In this document: positions 1 through 6,113 of the stretch, in pieces
Layout of the letters: every line of letters begins with the position of its first letter
Position numbering within the stretch: position 1 is the first letter of the stretch
Origin: a virus
Virus record (IMG/VR): IMGVR_UViG_3300047667_000625
Location: 1 to 24,833 of that record
Direction: 5' to 3' (one strand)
DNA length: 24,833 nt
Notes under the pieces: model-generated
What the model saw: only the letters and a program-made list of their open reading frames with translations
The model's database searches: none
What the model was told of the DNA's origin: nothing
Made by a program: the position numbers and the translations under genes

Positions 1-997
1 CATAGTTACCAGACATGCTGTTGAATAACATAAGAACGTCGTGGCCTTCCAGCATCATGTAATAGCTATGCGACAATTTAGTTAGTTCAATAAGGAATTG
101 TGTTGGATCAAACGTACTATCGTCTCCAATTAAATCTAGCATTGGAGCAGACATACCAACAGGCAATTTTGTATACAATCCATTAATTATATTATCTAAT
201 ATGTTTCTAGAAGTTTTTTGATCTATGTTGTGTTGGTGCAAAAGGTCACTAAGATTGGCCAGTCCACTTGGGTTAAGGTTAAGCCCGCCTCGTATTACAG
301 TTGTACATGCTTGTTTATTTGGTAGACCATAATGCAGTAACCTTTCTTTAGGAATACCAGCATCAACTAAATCATTATAGAGCGCACGTTTAATCATAGT
401 GCTGGCACCATAACCAGATGTGCTGTAAAGTCGACCACCGCTTAATTTGCCCCGTGTGCCACGGCCCGTAGCTTTGATTTCTGCAACTTTATTTCCAATT
501 TGCAGGTCACCTTTTGTAGCTAGCGTAATATTTTCTCCTAATAGGACCATCATTATTTCGCCTGGGCCCTGGCTTGGACCGTAACCCATTTCGCCGCGGA
601 ATTGTAATGCCATTTGTGGTGCAATGATAGTAGCAATTGGATCATTTGCCATCGCACTATATATGTTTCCTTTATTTGCTTTTAGCATATTGTTGCCGTC
701 AAAGAATCCATTACCGTTTGATAGTTTGGTTAAAAATTGTTCTTTGTACTCAAACGGTACTTTGACACGCATTACCATGTCGCGCAGTTTTGTATCCAAG
801 TTACCTTTTACAGTGCCAAACTTGTATTTTACCGCGGCCTCTGCTAACAGTGTTAATTCATCCTCTCGCAGTACACCAATAATTTTCTCCCAGTCTGGGC
901 TATCATTGTCTAATTTATCCAGCAATAACATTACTGTGGATTTTAAATTGTTTGCAGGGGATATTGCTTGTAGGAATATGGGGAGTTGTGTTACCAT
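1..997 (-). CDS. Partial unknown protein, possible PD-(D/E)XK nuclease fold (C-terminus off the left edge)
   Basis: An open frame runs from an ATG at 997 to the window edge without a stop (about 332 residues visible). The first in-frame stop upstream is TAA at 1030-1028, and ATG 997 is the only usual start between; GGA a few bases upstream is a weak ribosome site. I do not recognise the family. Residues 144-189 hold a pattern resembling restriction-endonuclease folds: GPGE (E147), KGDL (D164), then AEIK (E173 and K175), followed by a Gly-rich stretch. The nuclease idea is inference from these residues alone. It lies downstream of ClpS in the same direction, separated by about 100 bases that hold no supported gene. 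Confidence 0.72.
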   Translation of the reverse strand, partial: MVTQLPIFLQAISPANNLKSTVMLLLDKLDNDSPDWEKIIGVLREDELTLLAEAAVKYKFGTVKGNLDTKLRDMVMRVKVPFEYKEQFLTKLSNGNGFFDGNNMLKANKGNIYSAMANDPIATIIAPQMALQFRGEMGYGPSQGPGEIMMVLLGENITLATKGDLQIGNKVAEIKATGRGTRGKLSGGRLYSTSGYGASTMIKRALYNDLVDAGIPKERLLHYGLPNKQACTTVIRGGLNLNPSGLANLSDLLHQHNIDQKTSRNILDNIINGLYTKLPVGMSAPMLDLIGDDSTFDPTQFLIELTKLSHSYYMMLEGHDVLMLFNSMSGNY

Positions 998-1095
998 CTG
1001 TCCAAATCCCGGACCAAATTGGTCAACTTATTTTTAAGGCCAATTGCCATGTAAATTAATTTTTGTATCATCATATGAAAATCTATAGCCTAACA

Positions 1096-1395
1096 TTACT
1101 CTTCTTTCATCGTAACCCTGAGGGGCATTGATGAAAGTTTAATAACAGTATGGGCTTCAGATAGTTTTTGTTCAGCAACTTCATAAGAAAACAACCCAGC
1201 TACACCAGAACCGTCAGTGTGAACCTTAAGTGTAATTGCTGTGGCCATTTCATTGCTCATATTAAATACAATAAGAAGCAGTGAAACAACAAATTCCATT
1301 GGTGTTAGATCATCATTGTGCAGTACAATAGCCCATTTCTTTGGGACTTTGAGTTCAACCTTCTGTTCTTCAATAACGTCTGGGTTAGTTGACAT
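1096..1395 (-). CDS. clpS: ATP-dependent Clp protease adaptor ClpS
   Basis: ClpS hands N-degron substrates to the ClpA unfoldase of the cytoplasmic ClpAP protease. The 99-residue product has the whole ClpS core: VLHNDDLTPMEFVV at 24-37, matching the N-degron pocket (N27, D28, D29, M33), then KVHTDGSG (H59 equals the conserved pocket histidine), EVAEQK at 72-77 and a PLRVTMKEE tail. Length is close to bacterial ClpS. GAGG lies six bases before the ATG. The gene follows Hsp20, with a perfect 9-bp inverted repeat containing a late-promoter-like core between them. No ClpA or ClpP is present, so the protein would have to act on the host protease. Function as a host-ClpAP modulator is inference. 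Confidence 0.95.
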   Translation of the reverse strand: MSTNPDVIEEQKVELKVPKKWAIVLHNDDLTPMEFVVSLLLIVFNMSNEMATAITLKVHTDGSGVAGLFSYEVAEQKLSEAHTVIKLSSMPLRVTMKEE

Positions 1396-1411
1396 ATTTT
1401 ACCTCATTGGT

Positions 1412-1434
1412 AGGGAGGTATTTACTACCTCCCT
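1412..1434 (-). promoter_or_regulatory. Perfect hairpin with late-promoter-like core in its loop, upstream of clpS
   Basis: AGGGAGGTA (1412-1420) and TACCTCCCT (1426-1434) form a 9-bp perfect stem with a 5-base loop. On the minus strand GTAAATA (1425-1419) spans the loop and the first bases of the downstream arm; it is one base off the ATAAATA late core. No U-tract follows in the direction of transcription, so a simple intrinsic terminator is unlikely. RNA begun at such a promoter would lack the upstream arm. Confidence 0.6.
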
Positions 1435-1441
1435 GTTAAAG

Positions 1442-1885
1442 TTATTTGCCGCTCGTTGTAATTTTGATTGAGCGTGGTTGCATAGTGTCTGGCAATGTAA
1501 GGCGTAATGCAATACGCATAATGCCATTTTCCACTGATGCAGATTCTACTGATACATATTCAGCAATAACAAATTCACGCTTAAATGCACGGGAAGATAT
1601 ACCACGATGCAGATATGTTACATCTGTAGCCTCTTCGGCCTTGTGGCCTGCTACGATTAACTTGCTGCGATCCTGTGTAATTTCTAAATTGTCAAGTGTG
1701 AATCCTGCAATCGCAAGTTCAACAACAAAGTTGTTGCTATCTACTTGAATTACGTTATATGGCGGATAGGTGTCATTGTTTGTATACGAAACTGTATCGA
1801 TAAGGTCTAGCATGTGACCAAATCCAATGCCGCAATCGGCCAAAAATCCAGGTAGAGTTGTAGTGTTAATATTAATCTTGTTCAT
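1442..1885 (-). CDS. hsp20: Small heat-shock protein, Hsp20/IbpA family
   Basis: An ATP-independent holdase that binds unfolding proteins in the cytoplasm. The 147-residue protein resembles the IbpA branch: YPPYNVIQ at 40-47 opens the alpha-crystallin domain, AIAGF at 58-62, VAGHK at 78-82, YLHRGI at 91-96 followed by FKREF, and NGIMRIAL at 120-127. The C-terminal IxI anchor that controls oligomer assembly is present (IKI, 140-142). AAAGGAGA lies five bases before the ATG. Marine T4-like phages often carry Hsp20 genes, where a role in capsid assembly or host stress has been proposed. The unit lies downstream of S21 and has a late-promoter-like motif in a hairpin at the end of the S21 gene. 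Confidence 0.95.
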   Translation of the reverse strand: MNKININTTTLPGFLADCGIGFGHMLDLIDTVSYTNNDTYPPYNVIQVDSNNFVVELAIAGFTLDNLEITQDRSKLIVAGHKAEEATDVTYLHRGISSRAFKREFVIAEYVSVESASVENGIMRIALRLTLPDTMQPRSIKITTSGK

Positions 1886-1936
1886 GTTTATCTCCTTTAA
1901 TAAGCAAGATAGTATGGGTCCCTAATGGCAACCCCG

Positions 1937-1953
1937 CTGGTATTTATTACCAG
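1937..1953 (-). promoter_or_regulatory. Short hairpin with ATAAATA core, upstream of hsp20
   Basis: CTGGTA (1937-1942) pairs perfectly with TACCAG (1948-1953) around a 5-base loop. Minus-strand ATAAATA (1947-1941) spans the loop and enters the downstream arm. The S21 stop codon (1949-1947) lies in the same site. A start six bases beyond the core would give an Hsp20 leader of about 50 bases that lacks the upstream arm. Confidence 0.6.
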
Positions 1954-2198
1954 TCTTGTCGTTTCTCAATGTCTTTTTGCAGCCGCTTTTTTGCCGCTGC
2001 TTTTGCTTTTTTACGCGTCATGCTTGGCTTTTCAAAAAAGCGGCGATCGCGCATTTCTTTAAAGACGCCTTCAGACTGAAGTATCTTTTTTAGGCGGCGC
2101 ATAGCTTGGCCGACATTATTGTCACGTACCTCAACTTTTGTTCCGCGAGGCGCGGGATCACGTGGGGGTTTTCTGTTATTGTATTCTTTAGCTGCCAT
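1947..2198 (-). CDS. rpsU: Ribosomal protein bS21
   Basis: bS21 binds the 30S platform close to the anti-Shine-Dalgarno end of 16S rRNA and influences initiation. The product (83 residues) has the family core [26 protein letters not shown] and FEKPS, then a basic tail rich in [10 protein letters not shown]. This resembles alphaproteobacterial S21 more than the E. coli form, a clue to the host. There are about 20 extra N-terminal residues with a Pro/Arg-rich stretch. Two consecutive ATGs are possible (2201 and 2198); AGGA is three and six bases away, so I chose 2198. The gene overlaps the end of IF-3, which implies translational coupling. Phage S21 is known from marine phages and can plausibly replace the host copy. 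Confidence 0.94.
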   Translation of the reverse strand: MAAKEYNNRKPPRDPAPRGTKVEVRDNNVGQAMRRLKKILQSEGVFKEMRDRRFFEKPSMTRKKAKAAAKKRLQKDIEKRQDW

Positions 2199-2715
2199 CA
2201 TTTGTCCTTTTTAACATAGCTACGATTCGATTACCGGCAAATGAAGGTTTGCCGTCGTATTCAACACCTTCAACCGTTTTAATTATGCGATCAAGAACAT
2301 CAAATCCAAGGTCAGAGTGTTGGCGCTCACGTCCACGGAACTGCACTATAATTTTTACCTTGTGTCCTTTTGCAATAAACTTATCTATATGAACACATTT
2401 GGTCTCAAAATCATGATGATCAATATTAGGCTTGAACTGCACTTCTTTAATATGAATTTGTGCCTCACGCTGCGATTTTGCGTATTCTTTTTCTTTACGT
2501 TTTAAATCGAATTGATACTTGCCCAGATCTAGGATCTTGCAAATTGGCGGATCACTCTGATCATTAATTAATACCAAGTCAAGGCCTTCGGCTTCTGCAA
2601 GAGAAATCGCCTTATAGGTTGATATAATATCACTACCTACATCAGTAACAAGTCGAATGTTACGATAAGTTATATCCTGATTAGCCAGAATTTGTGTTCT
2701 TAATTTTATGTTAAT
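2188..2715 (-). CDS. infC: Translation initiation factor IF-3 with an AUU start codon
   Basis: IF-3 binds the 30S subunit, prevents premature 50S joining and rejects non-canonical start codons. The full frame gives 175 residues, close to the 180 of E. coli. The N-domain has ITYRNIRLV (15-23), [15 protein letters not shown] (36-50) and [13 protein letters not shown] (55-67); the C-domain has HIKEVQFKP (88-96) and FRGRERQH (126-133). The first ATG, GTG or TTG in frame is TTG 2577, which would delete the N-domain up to LDL. The frame instead starts at ATT (2715-2713), seven bases after AGGAG; an in-frame TAA lies just upstream at 2730-2728. E. coli infC also starts with AUU, which lets IF-3 repress its own synthesis. 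A sigma-70-like promoter lies upstream. Confidence 0.93.
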   Translation of the reverse strand: MNIKLRTQILANQDITYRNIRLVTDVGSDIISTYKAISLAEAEGLDLVLINDQSDPPICKILDLGKYQFDLKRKEKEYAKSQREAQIHIKEVQFKPNIDHHDFETKCVHIDKFIAKGHKVKIIVQFRGRERQHSDLGFDVLDRIIKTVEGVEYDGKPSFAGNRIVAMLKRTNDGS

Positions 2716-2742
2716 AGGGTCGCTCCTTTAATTATTCTGCTT

Positions 2743-2771
2743 ATTGTACTGGTTTTATTGTGATAAGTCAA
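2743..2771 (-). promoter_or_regulatory. Sigma-70-type promoter for infC-rpsU
   Basis: Minus-strand TTGACT (2771-2766) and TACAAT (2748-2743) each match the sigma-70 consensus at five of six bases and are separated by exactly 17 bases. A start near 2736 would give a leader of about 20 bases that contains AAAGGAG and the ATT start. The stop codon of the upstream gene (2770-2768) is embedded in the -35 box. Confidence 0.72.
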
Positions 2772-3205
2772 GCAATGCTACTGTATTCATTCAACAAAAA
2801 CTGCTCAATTTCTTCAATATTAGAAAATATCCTGTATTGGTAGCTGTTGAGAAGGTTAACCATTACAGGATATGATGATTCAGTTGACAACCAAAACACG
2901 AATGCTTTCTTGTCGTTTTCTGCTTGCATTGCTAAAAATACTTCCTCAGCTGAAATATTATCCAAATTAACAATAATAGCTGATACCATGCCTGCTGCGG
3001 CTCGATACCATGCAGCATGATCTGAATTAAACGCTTTATCTCCAACAAAAAATGTAATTTCTACTTCTGGGAATAGCTTATCATAAATGTCGGCATATGG
3101 TTTGTAATCACTCAGCGTTGTTCCTAATAACAATATACTTGGACCTATAATATTTAGCTTTAGGTCAGGTGGTGTAACTGTGTACACCGAATTTTTACGT
3201 CTCAT
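2768..3205 (-). CDS. Unknown protein
   Basis: A 145-residue protein preceded by AGGAT five bases before the ATG, so translation is well supported. I do not recognise the family. It looks like a soluble alpha/beta fold: a basic start (MRRKNS), a hydrophobic strand IIGPSILLLGTTLS at 19-32, a second strand-like segment EVEITFFVG at 47-55, SAIIVNLD near 75-82 and KAFVFWLS near 99-106. The alternating strands and helices could suit a Rossmann-like or receiver-like fold, but I see no catalytic motif. It sits between the membrane coiled-coil gene and the infC promoter, and its stop overlaps that promoter's -35 box. Confidence 0.8.
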   Translation of the reverse strand: MRRKNSVYTVTPPDLKLNIIGPSILLLGTTLSDYKPYADIYDKLFPEVEITFFVGDKAFNSDHAAWYRAAAGMVSAIIVNLDNISAEEVFLAMQAENDKKAFVFWLSTESSYPVMVNLLNSYQYRIFSNIEEIEQFLLNEYSSIA

Positions 3206-3227
3206 TTAGTATCCTGTTATGTGTGCC

Positions 3228-4562
3228 TTAGCGGCGATCTATCAATATACCACCTTGTGGTGCCGTGCGCGGCTGTATGCTAGGTGCATTGGCTGCTTGA
3301 ACTTCTGGTTCAGTTACAACATCGTCAGGTGTGTCAGATGTTGAAATAGGCGGTATACTGTCATTATGATGTATTTCTGGATAATTGTCAATAGGTTGCC
3401 GATGTAATATGCTTAGGCCGGCAAGTACAAGAACGATAGCAAGCGGGTCAAATACTAACACGATAATAATAATCACCCATCGGACAGCTTCTTCCAATAT
3501 TTGTGTATCAGTTTGTCCGTATATTAGTTCTGCAATATATTTGACAGGGCCTACTTCAACCTCTAACACTCGCAATTCTCCTTGTAGGCTAAACTGACGG
3601 GTTAGCAACTCACTAATTTGATTATTTGCAACATCAATAACCAATTCTTGTTGTGATATTTCAGCTGTATTATCTGCTGTAGTTACAGTTATTAACTGAT
3701 TACGGAATGAATTAATGGCTTCCTGCGCTCTTGCAATCTCTGCATGTGCTGCGTTGTTTAATCTAGTAATCTCTGCACGGGCGGCTATAACTGTGGGATT
3801 ATCTATTGTCTGAAGTCGCTCCAGACTGGTTATAATTTCAGCCTGTCTGGCAGCAAGTCTTGTTGATGCAATGTCTATTCTGTTACGAGTATCTGCCCCT
3901 AATACCCCATCAACCCTGGCGCCTACAATTGCCTGCAGCCGTTCCACGTCATTATTGCTCTGGGCGGTCGACAGCTCTTGTCGCTGCGATCTGATACGGT
4001 CTAGCTCTTCCTGTAGCGGTCCCTGTATAGTATTAGACTGCATAATTAACTGGTTTTGTGTAGCCAATGCACTTGCTTGCCGCAATGTAATATCAGCTAT
4101 TAAGCGTTCCTGTGTTTCTATACGGGCCTGTATATCAATATCTGCAGAAACAACGCGTTGACCAAAACTATCAATTGCAACCGTGGCGCGTTCAATTGTT
4201 TGCTGCTCTCGAGATATTTCTTGCTCGACACGTTCAATTTGTGCAGCAATGCCGCCACTGTTGGCAGCTTGTTCAATATGTGCTTTACTTAAAAATCCAA
4301 AGATGCCCATGCTTGTAATAAACATGAGTATAACTACTGCGCTTGTTAAATACGTTTTGGTTAGAAGTGGGGCATCATCCCAGAAACTATGCAACCAGAT
4401 TGCAGACGTAACTTTTGCGACTTCAAGTGTTACGCCCATAATAATAATAGGAATTACTGCCGCTGAGAAAATTGCAGTCAAACCAATAATACTATAATAT
4501 GCTGCCACAGCGCTGACTGCCAGAGCAACTGCTACTGTCCAAATTCCAAATATAAACTTCAT
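3228..4562 (-). CDS. Membrane protein with long coiled coil
   Basis: A 444-residue protein with about three N-terminal membrane segments (roughly 5-25, 28-48, 72-92), a long helical coiled-coil region rich in Gln, Glu, Arg and Ala (about 100-335), one more membrane segment (about 361-385, with VFDPLAIVLVLAG) and a Pro-rich tail of about 55 residues. The coiled coil is probably displayed on one side of a bacterial membrane. Residues 207-225 (ERLQAIVGARVDGVLGADT) resemble the core of a type 1 peptidoglycan-binding repeat (LQ...G...DG..G..T), which is unusual inside a coiled coil. The start overlaps the previous stop as ATGA, so translation is coupled. A full TATAAATA lies about 47 bases upstream. 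Function is unknown; an envelope role is inference. Confidence 0.88.
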   Translation of the reverse strand: MKFIFGIWTVAVALAVSAVAAYYSIIGLTAIFSAAVIPIIIMGVTLEVAKVTSAIWLHSFWDDAPLLTKTYLTSAVVILMFITSMGIFGFLSKAHIEQAANSGGIAAQIERVEQEISREQQTIERATVAIDSFGQRVVSADIDIQARIETQERLIADITLRQASALATQNQLIMQSNTIQGPLQEELDRIRSQRQELSTAQSNNDVERLQAIVGARVDGVLGADTRNRIDIASTRLAARQAEIITSLERLQTIDNPTVIAARAEITRLNNAAHAEIARAQEAINSFRNQLITVTTADNTAEISQQELVIDVANNQISELLTRQFSLQGELRVLEVEVGPVKYIAELIYGQTDTQILEEAVRWVIIIIVLVFDPLAIVLVLAGLSILHRQPIDNYPEIHHNDSIPPISTSDTPDDVVTEPEVQAANAPSIQPRTAPQGGILIDRR

Positions 4563-4867
4563 GTGTTAGTGCTTAACGCAAATCCTTGTTCTATTAACTG
4601 CTCGTTTATATTTATACGATTGTTGCAGTCATCAATTTTAAAGATTTGCCCTAAGCACCGCCCAACCTTGCCCCGTTTGTTATATGTTGTTTCACAAATA
4701 AAATCGGATGGTAATAGTCTAATTAAGGTATACATTGCCTCATTTGTATTGCCTACACCAAATAAACGAATATTTAGCCGCATTACTACGCCGAAGCTAA
4801 GATCAAAGTCTGCTTCTATTGTGTTACCATTAACAACACGAATCAAATGGCATGGAAATTCTCTCAT
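4559..4867 (-). CDS. Degenerate staphylococcal-nuclease-like (SNase/TNase) protein
   Basis: A 102-residue protein with the layout of phage SNase-like domains: VVNGNTIEADFDLSFGVVMRL (11-31), IRLFGVGNTNEA (33-44), GKVGRCLG (65-72) and a final LIEQGFAL. Active family members usually have DGDT in the first block and GIDTPE or GINAPE in the second, where acidic residues bind the metal. Here these read NGNT and GVGNTNE, so two metal ligands seem lost, although R34 of RL, E43 and the GR of GKVGR remain. It may bind nucleic acid without cutting it. AAGGGG lies six bases before the ATG and falls inside the hairpin described separately. The stop overlaps the next start as ATGA. Confidence 0.8.
   Translation of the reverse strand: MREFPCHLIRVVNGNTIEADFDLSFGVVMRLNIRLFGVGNTNEAMYTLIRLLPSDFICETTYNKRGKVGRCLGQIFKIDDCNNRININEQLIEQGFALSTNT
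4609..4616 (-). promoter_or_regulatory. Late-promoter-like TATAAATA upstream of the membrane coiled-coil gene
   Basis: Minus-strand TATAAATA is an exact match to the T4 late promoter consensus. It lies inside the end of the SNase-like gene, about 47 bases before the next ATG at 4562. Being inside coding sequence it could occur by chance. Confidence 0.5.
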
Positions 4868-4874
4868 TAATAGC

Positions 4875-4911
4875 CCCTTTAGTATATTTATGTACTATCT
4901 ATACTAAAGGG
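4875..4911 (-). promoter_or_regulatory. 12-bp hairpin holding a late promoter and the Shine-Dalgarno of the SNase-like gene
   Basis: CCCTTTAGTATA (4875-4886) and TATACTAAAGGG (4900-4911) are perfect inverted repeats around a 13-base loop. Minus-strand CATAAATA (4892-4885) crosses from the loop into the downstream arm. That arm ends in AAAGGG, which supplies the Shine-Dalgarno sequence of the gene starting at 4867. Read-through RNA would pair it away. RNA started about six bases past the core (near 4879) would begin AAGGGG, with the site free. T4 gene e and soc use this arrangement to block translation of early transcripts. Confidence 0.72.
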
Positions 4912-4920
4912 TATTATATT

Positions 4921-5490
4921 CTATGAGTCATCAACGTAGAACAGATGATCTCCAATTGTGCTTTGGTAGTTTAGCCCGTCTGCCCATCCAGGTGTTACAT
5001 AATTAGCATGATAATGATCTGCACCATCTGTCATGTCTGCAACTATACCATACATGATACGGTTAGCGGTAGCTGTTGCCATATCAGCAGCTTCAACTTC
5101 AGCAATGTTATTGCTAATAGGAAACACGTCGCTCTTTCCATCACAAAAGTATGAGAATTGGCAACGATGGCGGGTAATCGGGCCACCACCTCTGGGGCCT
5201 TGGTGCACAACTGCACACACTGTATCTGGAAAGCGTGTACTTTCCACTCGATTCATAATCACATGGCCGATTGCGGCCATTCCCATAACAGTCTGGTTGC
5301 CGCCCTCAAAGTAAATAGCTTGGGCCAAACAGTCTGTTTGCACACTATTGATACTGGGAAGGTTAATGTCTGCCAATCTTGGCGGGTGCACCCCATGTAC
5401 TTCGGCGCGCGGGCTGATATCAATAAACGTTTGTTCTGCATTAGCAGAAATTGGAGATATCAGCAGCGCTGCAATTAAGACATTTCGCAT
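4921..5490 (-). CDS. Exported SleB-family cell wall hydrolase
   Basis: A peptidoglycan hydrolase of the SleB/CwlJ (Hydrolase_2) family, probably a lysin. From the ATG at 5490 it has 189 residues. It opens with a typical Sec signal peptide, MRNVLIAALLISPISANA, with likely cleavage after residue 18. The domain follows: DCLAQAIYFEGG at 53-64 (E62 is the expected catalytic Glu), GHVIMNRVE at 75-83, FPDTVCAVVHQG, CQFSYFCDGK at 110-119, GADHYHANYVTPGWA at 156-170 and IGDHLFY at 179-185. AGGA lies five bases before this ATG; a longer frame to 5583 has no such support and would bury the signal peptide. A TTGACA promoter precedes it. The signal peptide implies export by the host Sec system rather than by a holin alone. 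Confidence 0.92.
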   Translation of the reverse strand: MRNVLIAALLISPISANAEQTFIDISPRAEVHGVHPPRLADINLPSINSVQTDCLAQAIYFEGGNQTVMGMAAIGHVIMNRVESTRFPDTVCAVVHQGPRGGGPITRHRCQFSYFCDGKSDVFPISNNIAEVEAADMATATANRIMYGIVADMTDGADHYHANYVTPGWADGLNYQSTIGDHLFYVDDS

Positions 5491-5523
5491 ATCTGTCCTC
5501 TTATATTGTTTGCTTACAATACA

Positions 5524-5552
5524 GATATAACAACACAGATTAATAGTGTCAA
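5524..5552 (-). promoter_or_regulatory. Sigma-70-type promoter upstream of the SleB-type lysin
   Basis: Minus-strand TTGACA (5552-5547) is a perfect -35 box, followed after exactly 17 bases by TATATC (5529-5524), four of six to the -10 consensus. The stop codon of the upstream gene (5551-5549) lies in the -35 box, as at the infC promoter. The start would fall about 25 bases before the lysin ATG. Confidence 0.6.
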
Positions 5553-5887
5553 GCGTTATTTTCTTTAAATCGAAAATAACCATGCAGCGTACCCTCTATG
5601 TTTTCCTTGCCAATAGGATTTTGACTATGCACATAGAAGTCAAACCCGGCAGGCAGCTTAAACTGATCTTCGCCTGCAATGTCAAGTTCAACAATAAATT
5701 TAGCAATATCATGGCCAGTATGTTTAACGTCACCAAGGTCATGATCGAAGCTAATATATGCTGGCATTCCATGAATACGAAAACACATCATAACGTCTTC
5801 CCAGTCACGAGCTATGATCCAATTGCGGCCGTCATTGCGGGGCGGAAATCTTTCATCATCAATAAACAGGCTATAGCTACTCATCAT
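5549..5887 (-). CDS. Cyclic-phosphate processing receiver-like (cREC) domain protein
   Basis: A 112-residue protein that matches the cREC group of receiver-like domains: SLFIDDERFPP near 6-16 with the acidic DDER cluster, ARDWEDVMMCF, YISFDHDLGD (acidic DHD), TGHDIAKF, and FYVHSQNPIG with the conserved His-Ser-x-Asn-Pro. These domains are predicted, not well proven, to act on cyclic phosphate ends of nucleotides or RNA. Three ATGs in a row overlap the end of the previous gene; AGGA is two, five and eight bases away, so I chose the middle one. A longer frame reaching 5929 would run through the upstream gene and is unlikely. The short length suggests a stand-alone domain. Confidence 0.83.
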   Translation of the reverse strand: MMSSYSLFIDDERFPPRNDGRNWIIARDWEDVMMCFRIHGMPAYISFDHDLGDVKHTGHDIAKFIVELDIAGEDQFKLPAGFDFYVHSQNPIGKENIEGTLHGYFRFKENNA

Positions 5888-6113
5888 CATCGTCCTTATC
5901 ACTTTGGAAAACTGCGCATAATGCTGCAAATCTTACCTCGTCCCAGCCAATAAGTTGTCGAAAACTATCCAGGGCAACAGCACCATCTACGTTGCCTACA
6001 GTCACACCAGCGCCTGCCGCCCATATCAATCCAGGCATCAAGTCCAGGATGCAATCGGAAAAAGACTTTTCGGCGAGTACGTCGTTAGTTCCTTTAATGG
6101 CTACTTTGGCCAT
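5877..6113 (-). CDS. Unknown small protein with acidic tail
   Basis: A 78-residue protein that I do not recognise. It has a hydrophobic middle (ILDLMPGLIWAAGAGVTVG, about 22-40) that is too polar around it to call a clear membrane helix, and ends in DKDDDDE. GAGG lies seven bases before the ATG. The start overlaps the stop of the previous gene as TAATG, and its end overlaps the start of the cREC gene, so the three small genes are probably translated as a coupled unit. Confidence 0.75.
   Translation of the reverse strand: MAKVAIKGTNDVLAEKSFSDCILDLMPGLIWAAGAGVTVGNVDGAVALDSFRQLIGWDEVRFAALCAVFQSDKDDDDE

Noticed and set aside
624-1037. Plus-strand open frame of 137 codons
   Set aside because: It is antisense to the long minus-strand frame 997-1, whose composition and codon pattern look real; no ribosome site or recognisable motif was seen.
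998-1074. Short minus-strand frame of 27 codons upstream of the partial gene, considered as its frameshifted N-terminus
   Set aside because: Adding or removing one A in the A-run meets a stop at once in the joined frame, so a simple frameshift does not restore a longer gene.
2188-2577. Shorter IF-3 starting at TTG 2577
   Set aside because: It would cut the conserved LDLV motif and the N-domain, and no ribosome site precedes it; the ATT start at 2715 has AGGAG.
5546-5953. Plus-strand frame of 135 codons
   Set aside because: Antisense to the cREC gene, whose conserved DDER, FDHDLG and HSQNP motifs are on the minus strand.
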